Below are positions 24,658-33,929 of a stretch of 37,855 nt of DNA, in pieces. The notes under the pieces were generated by a model, which worked only from the letters and a program-made list of their open reading frames with translations, was not told the origin of the DNA and did no database searches. Position numbers and translations under genes: made by a program. This stretch comes from an uncultured Pseudomonadota bacterium (GTDB taxonomy: Bacteria; Pseudomonadota; Gammaproteobacteria; Methylococcales; Methylomonadaceae). Position 1 is the stretch's first letter; each line of letters opens with the position of its first letter. Location: NCBI GenBank assembly GCA_903953455.1, contig CAJBJW010000364.1, positions 1-37,855 on the forward strand, read 5' to 3'.

Positions 24658-24686
24658 TTTACAATGTAGTACAAAATAGTTATCAC
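24658..24686 (+). promoter_or_regulatory. possible promoter of hflKC
   Basis: TTTACA (24658-24663) and TATCAC (24681-24686) are 17 bp apart, about 80 nt before hflK. The -35 is close to consensus and the -10 is moderate. Confidence 0.3.
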
Positions 24687-24765
24687 AAATAGTCATGTCA
24701 TAATTGAATGCAATTTAACGCAATCATGGCAATGTAATTAAAAACTAATTGAAGTGGAGCGATGT

Positions 24766-26010
24766 ATGTCGTGGAATGAACCTGGTGGCGGTAAAAAAGA
24801 TCCTTGGAGTGGTCGTGGGGATGACAAAAATGTGCCCGAATTAGACGAGGCGATCCGTGTTCTGCAGTCAAAATTAGATAAATTATTTGGCGGATCAGGC
24901 GACAACCAAGATAATAATGGGTTTTCAGGAAATTCACTGAAAGGCTTAGGTTTACTTGCCATTAGTGCAGGTGTTATTTGGGGATTGAGTGGCTTTTACA
25001 TTGTTGATGAAGGAAATCACGGTGTGGAAACGCGTTTTGGTAAATATATTGGCACCACACAAGCGGGCCTTAATTGGCATATTCCATCGCCTATTGAATC
25101 TGTTACATTAGTAAATGTAAAACAACAGCGTTTTATTGAAGTGGGTTACCGAAGTAATGGTGGCGATCAATCTATAGGCGGCTCTGTTCCTAAAGAAGCC
25201 CTCATGCTCACTAAAGATGAAAATTATGTCGATGTCCGTCTTGCTGTTCAGTATCAAGTCAAAGACGCGAAAGCCTTTATTTTTAATGTATCAAACCCAG
25301 CGGCTACGCTTAAACATGTTACCGAAAGTGCGCAGCGTGGTGTAATTGGTGGCAGTACCATGGATTTCGTATTAACGGAAGGACGTGGTGAAATTGTCGC
25401 ACAGATTAAAACTGAAATTCAGCAAGTGATGGACAGTTACAATACAGGGATCCAAGTCACCAGTGTGAATTTACAAGATGCACAACCGCCTGAACAAGTA
25501 CAAAACGCGTTTGCCGACGCCATTAAAGCGCGTGAAGACGAGCAACGATTAATTAACGAAGCGCAAGCCTACGCAAACGACGTTATTCCAAAAGCGCGTG
25601 GTGCTGCAGCACGTAAGATGCAAGAAGCTGAAGGCTATAAAGAGCAAGTGCTCGCACAAGCACAAGGTGAAACCAGTCGCTTTTCACAATTATTAACACA
25701 ATACAGCAAAGCACCCGATGTAACTCGCAAACGCCTCTATATTGACGCCATGGAATCCGTATTAAGCAGTACAAATAACGTGATCGTGGACGTTAAAAAT
25801 GGCAGTAATGTGATGTACTTACCGCTTGATAAACTCGCGCAAATGCCACAAAACACAAATACTGCACCTATCATTAATGCCCCACATGTATCATCGGCAA
25901 GTGTTGAGCCTGCTTCACCTGCCCCAGTGATTCAAAATACACCGATGTTAGTACCCAGTATCGAACATTCAAATGGGCGTAGTCGCATCAATGATATGAG
26001 AGGTCGTTAA
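24766..26010 (+). CDS. hflK: FtsH modulator subunit HflK
   Basis: HflK with HflC forms a large periplasm-facing cage around FtsH and limits its access to membrane substrates. The start at 24766 gives the canonical N-terminus MSWNEPGGGKKDPW and 414 residues, with GGAG 6 nt upstream. A GTG 12 bases earlier is in frame but overlaps that site. One membrane helix (about 60-80) follows a Gly- and Asn-rich cytoplasmic segment. The SPFH/band 7 domain and a long alpha-helical, Ala/Glu/Gln-rich region follow. The C-terminal about 60 residues are rich in Pro, Asn and Ser. hflC begins 1 bp after the stop. Confidence 0.96.
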   Translation: MSWNEPGGGKKDPWSGRGDDKNVPELDEAIRVLQSKLDKLFGGSGDNQDNNGFSGNSLKGLGLLAISAGVIWGLSGFYIVDEGNHGVETRFGKYIGTTQAGLNWHIPSPIESVTLVNVKQQRFIEVGYRSNGGDQSIGGSVPKEALMLTKDENYVDVRLAVQYQVKDAKAFIFNVSNPAATLKHVTESAQRGVIGGSTMDFVLTEGRGEIVAQIKTEIQQVMDSYNTGIQVTSVNLQDAQPPEQVQNAFADAIKAREDEQRLINEAQAYANDVIPKARGAAARKMQEAEGYKEQVLAQAQGETSRFSQLLTQYSKAPDVTRKRLYIDAMESVLSSTNNVIVDVKNGSNVMYLPLDKLAQMPQNTNTAPIINAPHVSSASVEPASPAPVIQNTPMLVPSIEHSNGRSRINDMRGR

Positions 26011-26011
26011 A

Positions 26012-26866
26012 ATGAATAACAATCAAGTGATAATTGGCATGGCAAGTCTTGCATTGGTTGGCATGATGAGTGTTTTTACCGTCAACGAAGGTGAAAAAGC
26101 CATTAAGTTTCAATTAGGCGAAATTGTCAAAGATGATTACACCCCCGGTTTACACGTTAAACTCCCTATTATCAACAATGTGCGGCACTTTGATGCTCGA
26201 ATTCAGACGATGGATTCAAAACCAGAGCGTTTTTTAACCGCTGAAAAGAAAAACGTTATCGTGGATTCATTTGTCAAATGGCGTATTGGCGACGTAAAAA
26301 CGTTTTATACCGTCGTAGCTGGCGATATTGATCAAGCTAATTTGCGCCTAGATCAGATTATTAAAGATTTATTTCGCAGTGAATTTGGTAAACGTAATAT
26401 TAAACAATTAGTATCCACTGACCGTAGTGAAATTCGTGAACTATTGATTAAAAATTCGAAAAGTTTGGCGGCGGCACTTGGGATGGAAATTGTTGACGTG
26501 CAAGTGATGCGTATTGATTTACCTGAAGAAGTCAGCTCATCAGTTTTCCGGCGCATGGAAGCTGAACGCGAGCGCGTAGCAAGAGAATTCCGCTCTGAAG
26601 GCGCGGAGGCCGCTGAGCGTATTCGCGCGGATGCAGATCGCCAACGTGTTGTCACGTTAGCGAATGCCTATCGTGACGCTGAAAAATTACGTGGTGAAGG
26701 CGATGCCACCGCAGCTGAGATTTACGCTAAAGCGTATAATCAAGACAGTGATTTCTTTGGATTTTACAGAAGTTTGAATGCGTATAAAAAGACACTGACC
26801 AGCTCGAGCACATTAGTACTTGAACCAAACTCAGATTTCTTCCAATATTTTAAAAGTAAAAAATAA
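26012..26866 (+). CDS. hflC: FtsH modulator subunit HflC
   Basis: HflC is the partner of HflK in the FtsH-regulating membrane complex. The 284-residue protein has one N-terminal membrane helix (about 5-22), then the SPFH domain. The signature QVMRIDLPEEVSSSVFRRM leads into a Glu/Arg/Ala-rich helix (about 185-235). It is translationally coupled to hflK. A small hairpin and then a terminator-like hairpin follow before hisZ, so hisZ-purA may be partly insulated from hflKC. Confidence 0.96.
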   Translation: MNNNQVIIGMASLALVGMMSVFTVNEGEKAIKFQLGEIVKDDYTPGLHVKLPIINNVRHFDARIQTMDSKPERFLTAEKKNVIVDSFVKWRIGDVKTFYTVVAGDIDQANLRLDQIIKDLFRSEFGKRNIKQLVSTDRSEIRELLIKNSKSLAAALGMEIVDVQVMRIDLPEEVSSSVFRRMEAERERVAREFRSEGAEAAERIRADADRQRVVTLANAYRDAEKLRGEGDATAAEIYAKAYNQDSDFFGFYRSLNAYKKTLTSSSTLVLEPNSDFFQYFKSKK

Positions 26867-26867
26867 A

Positions 26868-26894
26868 CGTAGTGACACATTTGGTGTCAGTACG
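26868..26894 (+). repeat. hairpin directly after the hflC stop
   Basis: CGTA-G-TGACAC and GTGTCA-G-TACG pair around a 5-nt loop with one central G-G mismatch. There is no T-run, so it may act in mRNA stability, with the terminator-like hairpin downstream. Confidence 0.4.
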
Positions 26895-26910
26895 ATAATG
26901 AATGAAAAAT

Positions 26911-26939
26911 AAACGCTCCACATTTGGGGCGTTTTGTTT
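26911..26939 (+). terminator. terminator between hflC and hisZ
   Basis: AACGCTCC (26912-26919) and GGGGCGTT (26926-26933) form an 8-bp stem with a 6-nt loop, followed by TTGTTTG. It stands 15 bp before the hisZ start codon. Confidence 0.65.
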
Positions 26940-26954
26940 GAATGGAAATAAAGA

Positions 26955-28139
26955 ATGCAACAAAATGCTTGGCTATTACCTGATGGTATCGATGAATTAC
27001 TTCCCAATGAAGCCCACCGTTTAGAAAATCTACGTCGTGCAATATTAGATACGTTCACTCACTGGGGGTATCAGTTAGTCGTTCCACCTATCATCGACTT
27101 TCTTGACTCACTTTTGACAGGAACAGGACATGCGCTTGATTTGCAAACTTTCAAATTAACCGATCAAATCAGCGGAAAAATGCTTGGCGTTCGCGCAGAC
27201 ATGACTCCGCAAGTAGCTCGAATTGACGCGCATAATCTAAAGCATGATCATCCCTCACGCTTGTGCTATGCCGGAACTGTTCTGCATACGCGTGGTGATG
27301 CGCTCGAAAAAACACGCTCACCTATGCAAATTGGTGCAGAACTTTATGGTCACGCGGGTAAAGAAAGCGACTGTGAAATTATTCGTTTAATGCTGGAAAT
27401 GCTGGCGATGTCAGGTGTTTTAAATGTACATTTAGATTTAGGTCATGTCGGCATTTATCGCGCACTTGCAGAAAAAGCGCATTTAACGCATGTACAGGAA
27501 AGCCAATTATTTGATGTACTTCAACGCAAAGCGCGTCCTGAGTTAAAAGAATTGCTTGATACTTACCATCTATCCGATGATTTAAAAGCTGCATTCTTAA
27601 AACTACCCGAATTGAACGGCGATAAATCTGTTCTAACAAAAGCGAAAGAATTTTTACATTTTGAAGAAGTTCAAGCAGCATTGGCTGACTTAGACGGAAT
27701 TTCACAAGAATTGACACGCTATTTTCCTTCACTTTCAATCAGCTTTGATTTAGCCGAACTCCGTGGTTATCACTATCACACAGGTGTTGTATTTGCAGCG
27801 TTTGTTCCCACCATTGGTAGAGAAATCGCCCGTGGTGGTCGTTATGATAATATTGGTGCTATTTTTGGCCGCAATCGCCCAGCGACAGGATTTAGTGCTG
27901 ATTTGCGCGTATTAACAGCACTCAACAAACAAAATGAAATCGAGCAACCGCTACGTGAATTGATTTTTGCACCTTATATTTACGACGTCAATTTACATGA
28001 AACGATTCGTGATCTGCGCACTAAAGGACATAGCGTAGTTCAACACTTACCTAATCAAATTGGTGGGGCGAAAGAATTAGGTTGCACAGCCATCTTGACA
28101 AAAAATTCACAAGACGACTGGGTAATTGAGTCGCTTTAA
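26955..28139 (+). CDS. hisZ: ATP phosphoribosyltransferase regulatory subunit HisZ
   Basis: HisZ is a catalytically dead paralogue of histidyl-tRNA synthetase that pairs with short-form HisG in the first step of histidine synthesis. The 394-residue protein keeps the class II core: motif 2-like LRADMTPQVARID (written GVRADMTPQVARIDAH here) and motif 3-like ARGGRYDNIG. It lacks the C-terminal anticodon-binding domain of HisS, which decides the call. hisG is not in the window. The gene lies between hflC and purA, its usual place in gammaproteobacteria. Confidence 0.94.
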   Translation: MQQNAWLLPDGIDELLPNEAHRLENLRRAILDTFTHWGYQLVVPPIIDFLDSLLTGTGHALDLQTFKLTDQISGKMLGVRADMTPQVARIDAHNLKHDHPSRLCYAGTVLHTRGDALEKTRSPMQIGAELYGHAGKESDCEIIRLMLEMLAMSGVLNVHLDLGHVGIYRALAEKAHLTHVQESQLFDVLQRKARPELKELLDTYHLSDDLKAAFLKLPELNGDKSVLTKAKEFLHFEEVQAALADLDGISQELTRYFPSLSISFDLAELRGYHYHTGVVFAAFVPTIGREIARGGRYDNIGAIFGRNRPATGFSADLRVLTALNKQNEIEQPLRELIFAPYIYDVNLHETIRDLRTKGHSVVQHLPNQIGGAKELGCTAILTKNSQDDWVIESL

Positions 28140-28290
28140 ATGAATTTTAACTGATAATTTACACCTTACAATAATTGAACAACTATTACGTAACTTAAAA
28201 GAATGAATATGATTGAATGATTTTACGCAGGTTCCAAAATTTACAAATTCTTCACGATCAATCAAAATATATTAAAAAATTGGAATTATT

Positions 28291-29583
28291 ATGGCAAAAA
28301 ATGTAGTTGTTATCGGCACACAATGGGGTGACGAAGGCAAAGGTAAATTAGTGGATTTATTAACCGAGCAGGCATCCTCAGTTGTTCGTTTTCAAGGCGG
28401 ACACAATGCTGGTCACACGCTGGTTATCAACGGACAAAAAACGGTTTTACATTTAATTCCATCAGGAATTTTGCGCGAAAATGTGCAGTGTTTGATTGGC
28501 AATGGTGTCGTTTTATCACTCAACGCGCTATTTGAAGAAATTGAAGTGTTAGAAAAAGCTGGTCTTTCGGTTTGTAATCGCTTACTTATCAGTGAAGCGT
28601 GTGCATTAATTTTGCCTATTCACATTGCTATTGATCAAGCGCGTGAAAAAGCACGTGGTGGCAAAGCCATTGGTACAACTGGACGCGGCATTGGCCCAGC
28701 TTATGAAGATAAAGTGGGGCGTCGCGGCCTACGTGCGGGTGATTTACTCAATCCGCACACTTTTGCTGAAAAATTAAAAGAGCTCGTGGAATATCATAAT
28801 TTCATGCTCGTGAACTACTATCACGCCCAACCCGTCGATTACGCTAACGTATTGGAAGAAACACTGCGCCTTGGCGAAAGAGTAAAACCGATGCTAACGG
28901 ACGTGAGCGAATTGCTTTATGCTGCGCAAACACGCGGCGAGAATGTTCTTTTTGAAGGCGCACAAGGTGCGTTACTCGATATTGATCACGGTACATTCCC
29001 TTATGTGACATCTTCAAGTACCACTGCCGGCGGCGCCGCGACCGGAAGCGGGATTGGTTTGCTCGATTTTGATTATGTACTTGGTATCACAAAAGCGTAT
29101 TCAACACGTGTTGGAAATGGACCATTCCCATCAGAACTATTTGATGAAAATGGTGAGCATTTAGGTACAAAAGGTCATGAATTTGGCGCGACAACAGGTC
29201 GTAAACGTCGCACCGGTTGGTTTGATGCAGTCGCCATGCGTAAATCAGCACAACTCAATAGCTTAAGTGGCATTTGCTTAACCAAATTAGATGTACTCGA
29301 TGGCCTAGAAAAAATTGGCATTTGCACAGCCTACAATATTGATGGAAAAATCACACATACAGCTCCACTAGGTGCAGACAGTTACGAAAAATGCGTGCCT
29401 GTTTTTGAAGAAATGGCAGGTTGGTCAGAAAAATCGGAAGGCGTCACAAATTATGACGATCTTCCAGAAAATGCAAAAAAATATATTCATCGTTTAGAAG
29501 AATTAGTGGGTGTCAAAATTACCATTATTTCGACAGGCGCAGAGCGCGACGAAACAATTGTCTTAGAACACCCTTTCGCTTAA
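28291..29583 (+). CDS. purA: adenylosuccinate synthetase
   Basis: PurA joins IMP and aspartate using GTP in the first step from IMP to AMP. The 430 residues are full length. The P-loop region is GDEGKGK (13-19) with the general base Asp14, and GGHNAGHT contains the conserved His42. TTGRGIGPAYEDK and the GTP-specificity stretch FEGAQGALLDIDHGT are present. GGA lies 6 nt before the ATG. The 151-bp gap after hisZ holds no ORF; I could not settle on a promoter there. Confidence 0.97.
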   Translation: MAKNVVVIGTQWGDEGKGKLVDLLTEQASSVVRFQGGHNAGHTLVINGQKTVLHLIPSGILRENVQCLIGNGVVLSLNALFEEIEVLEKAGLSVCNRLLISEACALILPIHIAIDQAREKARGGKAIGTTGRGIGPAYEDKVGRRGLRAGDLLNPHTFAEKLKELVEYHNFMLVNYYHAQPVDYANVLEETLRLGERVKPMLTDVSELLYAAQTRGENVLFEGAQGALLDIDHGTFPYVTSSSTTAGGAATGSGIGLLDFDYVLGITKAYSTRVGNGPFPSELFDENGEHLGTKGHEFGATTGRKRRTGWFDAVAMRKSAQLNSLSGICLTKLDVLDGLEKIGICTAYNIDGKITHTAPLGADSYEKCVPVFEEMAGWSEKSEGVTNYDDLPENAKKYIHRLEELVGVKITIISTGAERDETIVLEHPFA

Positions 29584-29598
29584 CGGAGCAAAAATAAC

Positions 29599-29880
29599 AT
29601 GGCAGAAACAGTCGACGAATTAACCGTCACCTATGAAGAAGGCGGCATTGAAACCGTTAAAGAACTTGATAAAAAAGTCTTAACAAAAGGCGCATGGGCA
29701 ACTGTGATGTATCGCTATCAAGAATGGAGTCCTGCAAAAGAAGAATACAGTGCAGATAAATTTACTATTCGTCGCTATCAAAAACGTGACGGTAGTTATC
29801 AACAAAAATCGAAATTTAATATTTCGAGTGTTGATCAAGCTAAAAGTATGATTGAAATTTTACAAGAATGGACAAAATAG
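29599..29880 (+). CDS. conserved-looking 93-residue protein of unknown function
   Basis: I cannot name a family with confidence. The protein is soluble and charged, with no signal peptide or membrane helix. It has a beta-rich pattern, and aromatic and basic residues cluster in WATVMYRYQEW and FTIRRYQKRDGSYQQKSKF, a surface that could bind nucleic acid. It ends with a short helix (VDQAKSMIEILQEW). The general look recalls small single-strand-binding folds such as PC4-like proteins, but this is only an impression. An ACGGAG site lies before the ATG at 29599, 15 bp after purA, so it shares the purA transcript. A strong terminator follows. Confidence 0.75.
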   Translation: MAETVDELTVTYEEGGIETVKELDKKVLTKGAWATVMYRYQEWSPAKEEYSADKFTIRRYQKRDGSYQQKSKFNISSVDQAKSMIEILQEWTK

Positions 29881-29903
29881 TCTGTTTAAACAGTTGATTG
29901 CAT

Positions 29904-29942
29904 AAAAAAAGCCGGCATGAAAAATCATACCGGCTTTTTTTT
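29904..29942. terminator. bidirectional terminator between the 93-aa gene and argG
   Basis: AAAAAAAGCCGG-C-ATGA and TCAT-A-CCGGCTTTTTTTT form a 10-bp stem with one mismatch, with A- and T-runs on both sides. It serves the convergent units. Confidence 0.9.
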
Positions 29943-29957
29943 CGTTTAAGAAATAAC

Positions 29958-31172
29958 TTATTTGGCTTTACGCTTTGCCGCAATTCGTAGACGCAACGCA
30001 TTTAATTTAATAAAACCCGCCGCATCTTTTTGATCATAAGCACCCTTATCATCTTCAAATGTTGCAATGCTTTCATCAAATAAACTGTCTGTTGTCGATT
30101 CACGACCCACCACAATCACGTTACCTTTATAAAGTTTTAATCTCACTTTACCATTAACATTCAGTTGAGATTCATCGATCATCGTTTGGAGCATTTGACG
30201 CTCAGGACTCCACCAGTAACCGTTATAAATCAATGTTGCATAACGTGGCATCAATTCATCTTTTAAATGTGCAACTTCACGATCTAGCGTGAGCGACTCG
30301 ATAGCACGATGCGCTTTCAACATAATCGTTCCTGCTGGCGTTTCGTAGCAACCACGCGATTTCATGCCCACATAACGATTTTCAACAATATCAAGACGAC
30401 CAATCCCATTTTCGCCGCCGATTTTATTTAATCGCTCGAGTACCGTTGCAGGTGAAACTGGCTCGTCATTGATGGCAACAACGTCCCCTTTCGCATACGT
30501 TAATTCAATATAAGTCGCTTTATCCGGTGCATTTTCAGGCGACACAGTCCAGCGCCACATTGTTTCTTCGGGCTCCGTCCACGGATTCTCAAGGACACGA
30601 CCTTCGTAAGAAATATGGAGTAAATTCGCATCCATCGAATAAGGTGATGTGCCACCTTGTTTCATTTCAACTGGAATCTCGTGTTTCGCCGCGTAATCAA
30701 GCAGTGATTGACGTGAGTTCAAATCCCATTCACGCCAAGGAGCGATAACATGAATATCTGGACGCAGGGCGTAAGCACCAAGCTCAAAGCGTACTTGATC
30801 GTTACCTTTACCCGTCGCGCCGTGTGAAATCGCGTCGGCACCTGTTTCATTCGCAATTTCAATTAAGCGTTTTGCAATCAACGGACGCGCAATAGAGGTC
30901 CCTAAGAGATATTCGCCTTCATAAATGGTATTTGCACGAAACATAGGAAAGACGAAATCACGCGCAAATTCTTCACGCAAGTCATCAATATAAATTTCCT
31001 TAATTCCCATTAATTTTGCTTTCGCGCGTGCTGGTTCAACTTCTTCGCCCTGCCCTAAATCGGCGGTAAACGTCACCACTTCACATTGATACACATCTTG
31101 TAGCCATTTCAAAATAATAGAGGTATCAAGACCACCCGAATACGCTAAAACAACTTTTTTTATACCTGACAT
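29958..31172 (-). CDS. argG: argininosuccinate synthase
   Basis: ArgG joins citrulline and aspartate with ATP in arginine synthesis. The 404 residues belong to the short, 400-residue type. The ATP pyrophosphatase loop AYSGGLDTS (10-18) is intact, and SHGATGKGNDQVRFE and MKSRGCYETP are further signatures. It starts 30 bp after the ctpA stop on the same strand, so it probably ends a gpmI-envC-ctpA-argG unit. A bidirectional terminator follows. Confidence 0.97.
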   Translation of the reverse strand: MSGIKKVVLAYSGGLDTSIILKWLQDVYQCEVVTFTADLGQGEEVEPARAKAKLMGIKEIYIDDLREEFARDFVFPMFRANTIYEGEYLLGTSIARPLIAKRLIEIANETGADAISHGATGKGNDQVRFELGAYALRPDIHVIAPWREWDLNSRQSLLDYAAKHEIPVEMKQGGTSPYSMDANLLHISYEGRVLENPWTEPEETMWRWTVSPENAPDKATYIELTYAKGDVVAINDEPVSPATVLERLNKIGGENGIGRLDIVENRYVGMKSRGCYETPAGTIMLKAHRAIESLTLDREVAHLKDELMPRYATLIYNGYWWSPERQMLQTMIDESQLNVNGKVRLKLYKGNVIVVGRESTTDSLFDESIATFEDDKGAYDQKDAAGFIKLNALRLRIAAKRKAK

Positions 31173-31202
31173 AATTTCCCTAACTATTTAAAAATTAAAC
31201 GA

Positions 31203-32525
31203 TTATCTTTTAATAATACTAATGCCTTTGAGCAAATTCAACGCTTCATTTAACGCGTAATCTTTTGTTTCAGCAGCGGCTTTTTCTTTATTTTCGGCTT
31301 CAGTTTGAGCTGCGGCTTTTTCTTTTGCATTTTGTAAATGATTCGACAAGTCCGCTTCTTTAACTGGTTTGAAATCGGATTTCTCAAGTGCTTCTAATTT
31401 CATTTGTGCAAGAGCGATATCTGGTTCAATGCCTTCTGCTTGAATCGAGCGACCTGATGGGGTGTAGTAACGTGCTGTAGTGAGTTTTACAGCAGAACCA
31501 TTACTTGTTGGCAGAATCGTTTGCACCGACCCTTTACCAAACGATTTCTCACCCATAATAATGGCGCGTTTTGAATCTTGAAGTGCGCCCGCCACAATTT
31601 CTGATGCTGACGCAGAACCTGCGTTAATTAAAACCACCATAGGTGCTTCATCAATTAAATCATCTGGCGCGGCATTGAAACGCATTTCAGAATTCGCAAT
31701 ACGGCCTTTAGTGTAAACAATTAAGCCATTTTTCATAAACGCATCACTGACTTCAACAGCGGCATTCAAAACGCCACCTGGATTGTTGCGCAAATCTAAA
31801 ACAAGACCGTTCAAGTTACCGCCATTTTCTTTCTTAAGCGCTGCTAAGCCTTCTTTTAGATTTTCTCCTGTTGCAGACTGGAAACTGCTAATGCGAACAT
31901 AACCATAATTTTTATCTAGCAATTTACTTTTAACACTTTTGGTTTTAATCACATCTCGAATGATGCTAATTTTAAGCGGTGTATCAAGGCCTTCACGAAC
32001 AATTGTTAATAAAATTTTACTACCCGCCGCGCCACGCATACTTTTCACTGCATCCGCTAAACTCATCCCTTTAACTGGCTTATCATCAAGGCGAATAATT
32101 AAATCGCCCGCTTTAATGCCGGCACGTTGCGCTGGTGTGTCATCAATGGGGGATACAACCTTAACAAAACCATTTTCCATCGACACTTCAATACCAAGAC
32201 CGCCAAATTGACCCGTCGTACCTTCTTTTAATTCTTGAAACTCATCTGCAACCAAATAAGCAGAATGAGGATCTAAACCACTTAACATGCCACGAATGGC
32301 GTCTTCCAATAATTTTTTATCTGAAACAGGCTCAACGTAATCTTGTTTGATTCGTCCAAAAATTTCCGTAAACGCTTTCAAATCTTCTAAAGGCAGTGCA
32401 TCTGATACTTGCGCGGTCGCTTCAGTCTGTGTTTCAGCTTGAGCCAAAACAGTACTGCTGATGCCAACAATACCGCCAAGAGCTACGCCTAGGGACAATA
32501 AATAGATATTTTTATTTTTTAACAT
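31203..32525 (-). CDS. ctpA: C-terminal processing protease, S41 family, CtpA type
   Basis: CtpA proteases cut or trim periplasmic proteins, including murein hydrolases, from the C-terminus. A signal peptide or N-terminal anchor (about 7-29) leads into a PDZ domain (about 105-185) and the S41 catalytic core. The Ser motif SASASE lies at 304-309 and the catalytic Lys is Lys331 in SFGKGS. The last 60 residues are Lys/Glu/Ala-rich (KEKAAAQTEAENKEKAAAE) and probably helical. The 440 residues fit the CtpA group rather than the longer E. coli Prc. The neighbouring envC gene encodes a murein hydrolase activator, so a shared role in cell-wall turnover is plausible. Confidence 0.95.
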   Translation of the reverse strand: MLKNKNIYLLSLGVALGGIVGISSTVLAQAETQTEATAQVSDALPLEDLKAFTEIFGRIKQDYVEPVSDKKLLEDAIRGMLSGLDPHSAYLVADEFQELKEGTTGQFGGLGIEVSMENGFVKVVSPIDDTPAQRAGIKAGDLIIRLDDKPVKGMSLADAVKSMRGAAGSKILLTIVREGLDTPLKISIIRDVIKTKSVKSKLLDKNYGYVRISSFQSATGENLKEGLAALKKENGGNLNGLVLDLRNNPGGVLNAAVEVSDAFMKNGLIVYTKGRIANSEMRFNAAPDDLIDEAPMVVLINAGSASASEIVAGALQDSKRAIIMGEKSFGKGSVQTILPTSNGSAVKLTTARYYTPSGRSIQAEGIEPDIALAQMKLEALEKSDFKPVKEADLSNHLQNAKEKAAAQTEAENKEKAAAETKDYALNEALNLLKGISIIKR

Positions 32526-32649
32526 AATTTTATTTATATACTCGAATAATGTTTGAATTTAATTTTTTAAAGTGAACGTTTTACGATACGGACAAAATAG
32601 CGCGTCGCTTTTTCTTAATCCGAACGTTTTTATCTATTTGAATCTATTG

Positions 32650-33912
32650 TCAATGACACCACTCCATAGGATCAACTGCCTTTCCTTTTTTGCGAATACC
32701 AAAATACAAGCTCGCTTGATTATGCCCACCACTTAATCCCACTGAGGCAATAACATCACCCGCATTGACGACATCGCCTATTTTTTTATATAAACTTTGA
32801 TTGAACGCATATAAGCTAATATAGCCTTTACCGTGATCAACAATAATCAGCAAACCATACCCACGCATCCAATCTGCATACACAATTTTACCATCTGTGA
32901 TGCTTTGAATTTCTGTACCTTCAGGTGCAGCAATTAAAACGCCATCGAGCTTACCTTCTTCTCGCGCACTACCAAATTTCTGTATTAACTCACCTTTTAC
33001 AGGCCAAGGCAAATCACCTTTTAATGCCGTAAAATCATTTTGTAGCGCAGGAAAATTCGTAACACCCGATAATTTTACCGACTCACCACTATTTTCTTCT
33101 TTTTTAATGCTTACTTCAGGTGTCGTGTCTTCATCAACTATTTTAGGGGCAACAAACGCAGCATCTTCAGCTTCTAATCGCTCTTTGCGTTGCGCTCGCG
33201 CTTTGATAATTTCATCATTTAAATCACTACTTGAATTTTGCAACGAATTTAACAAACTTTTCAGCTCACTTTCACTGTCTTTTAATCGATTAAGTTGCTG
33301 TTCATTAGACAAAATATCGGGTGAAACTTGACTTAACAATTCAGAACGTTTTTTTCTCAATGAATCGACGGCAACTTGTTCTGATTTTCTTTGTGCTAAA
33401 TTACGATCTAACTCCGCCGTCCCTGCCTCATTTTGTGATTTAAGTTCCTCGAGTCGATGCAATGACTGGGTGACATTATTTAATTGATTCACACGTCTTG
33501 CACTTAAATAATCGTAATAAGCGAGCATTCGACTAGATAATATGGGATTTTCCTGATTAAGCAATAGCTTTAATCGTTCTTTATTTCCCATCGCATACAT
33601 CGTTTTAATTTGCCCTGATAGCTCATCATTTTGTTTGAGCAAATCCACATTCAATGCTTTTATTTCAACATGAATTTTCTCTAAATTCTGTTTCTGGTGC
33701 GATATTTGAGTCTCTAAATTCTTCAATAAGGCGGCCGTACTTCCATATAACTTATCAAATTCTGCCAACTGACTATTGAGCAACTTCGTCTGCGCAGCTT
33801 TATCCACCGTAATAATCATATCGCGTGAGGTTAAAATCTCAGCGTCACTATTCGCCGCGACACAAAGGAGTAAACAGACACATCCAATTTTTTTCTGTAT
33901 TTGCACCGTCAA
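32650..33912 (-). CDS. envC: EnvC-type murein hydrolase activator with degenerate LytM domain
   Basis: EnvC activates septal amidases during cell division. The 420-residue protein has a hydrophobic signal segment (about 8-24), a long coiled coil (about 35-250) and a C-terminal LytM/peptidase M23 domain (about 300-420). The LytM domain lacks the zinc-binding histidines (HGKGYISLYAFNQSL, GGHNQASLYFGIRKKGK), as in EnvC proteins that activate but do not cut. No ATG fits the signal peptide: the candidates are TTG at 33912 and GTG at 33906, and AGG sits better for the GTG. The internal ATG at codon 32 would remove the signal. It lies 17 bp after gpmI. Confidence 0.92.
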   Translation of the reverse strand: MTVQIQKKIGCVCLLLCVAANSDAEILTSRDMIITVDKAAQTKLLNSQLAEFDKLYGSTAALLKNLETQISHQKQNLEKIHVEIKALNVDLLKQNDELSGQIKTMYAMGNKERLKLLLNQENPILSSRMLAYYDYLSARRVNQLNNVTQSLHRLEELKSQNEAGTAELDRNLAQRKSEQVAVDSLRKKRSELLSQVSPDILSNEQQLNRLKDSESELKSLLNSLQNSSSDLNDEIIKARAQRKERLEAEDAAFVAPKIVDEDTTPEVSIKKEENSGESVKLSGVTNFPALQNDFTALKGDLPWPVKGELIQKFGSAREEGKLDGVLIAAPEGTEIQSITDGKIVYADWMRGYGLLIIVDHGKGYISLYAFNQSLYKKIGDVVNAGDVIASVGLSGGHNQASLYFGIRKKGKAVDPMEWCH

Positions 33913-33929
33913 TTAACCTAATAATTTGC

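Noticed and set aside
29882..29893. 12-bp palindrome CTGTTTAAACAG as an operator
   Set aside because: It lies just after the stop of the last gene of a unit and before a terminator, not at a promoter.
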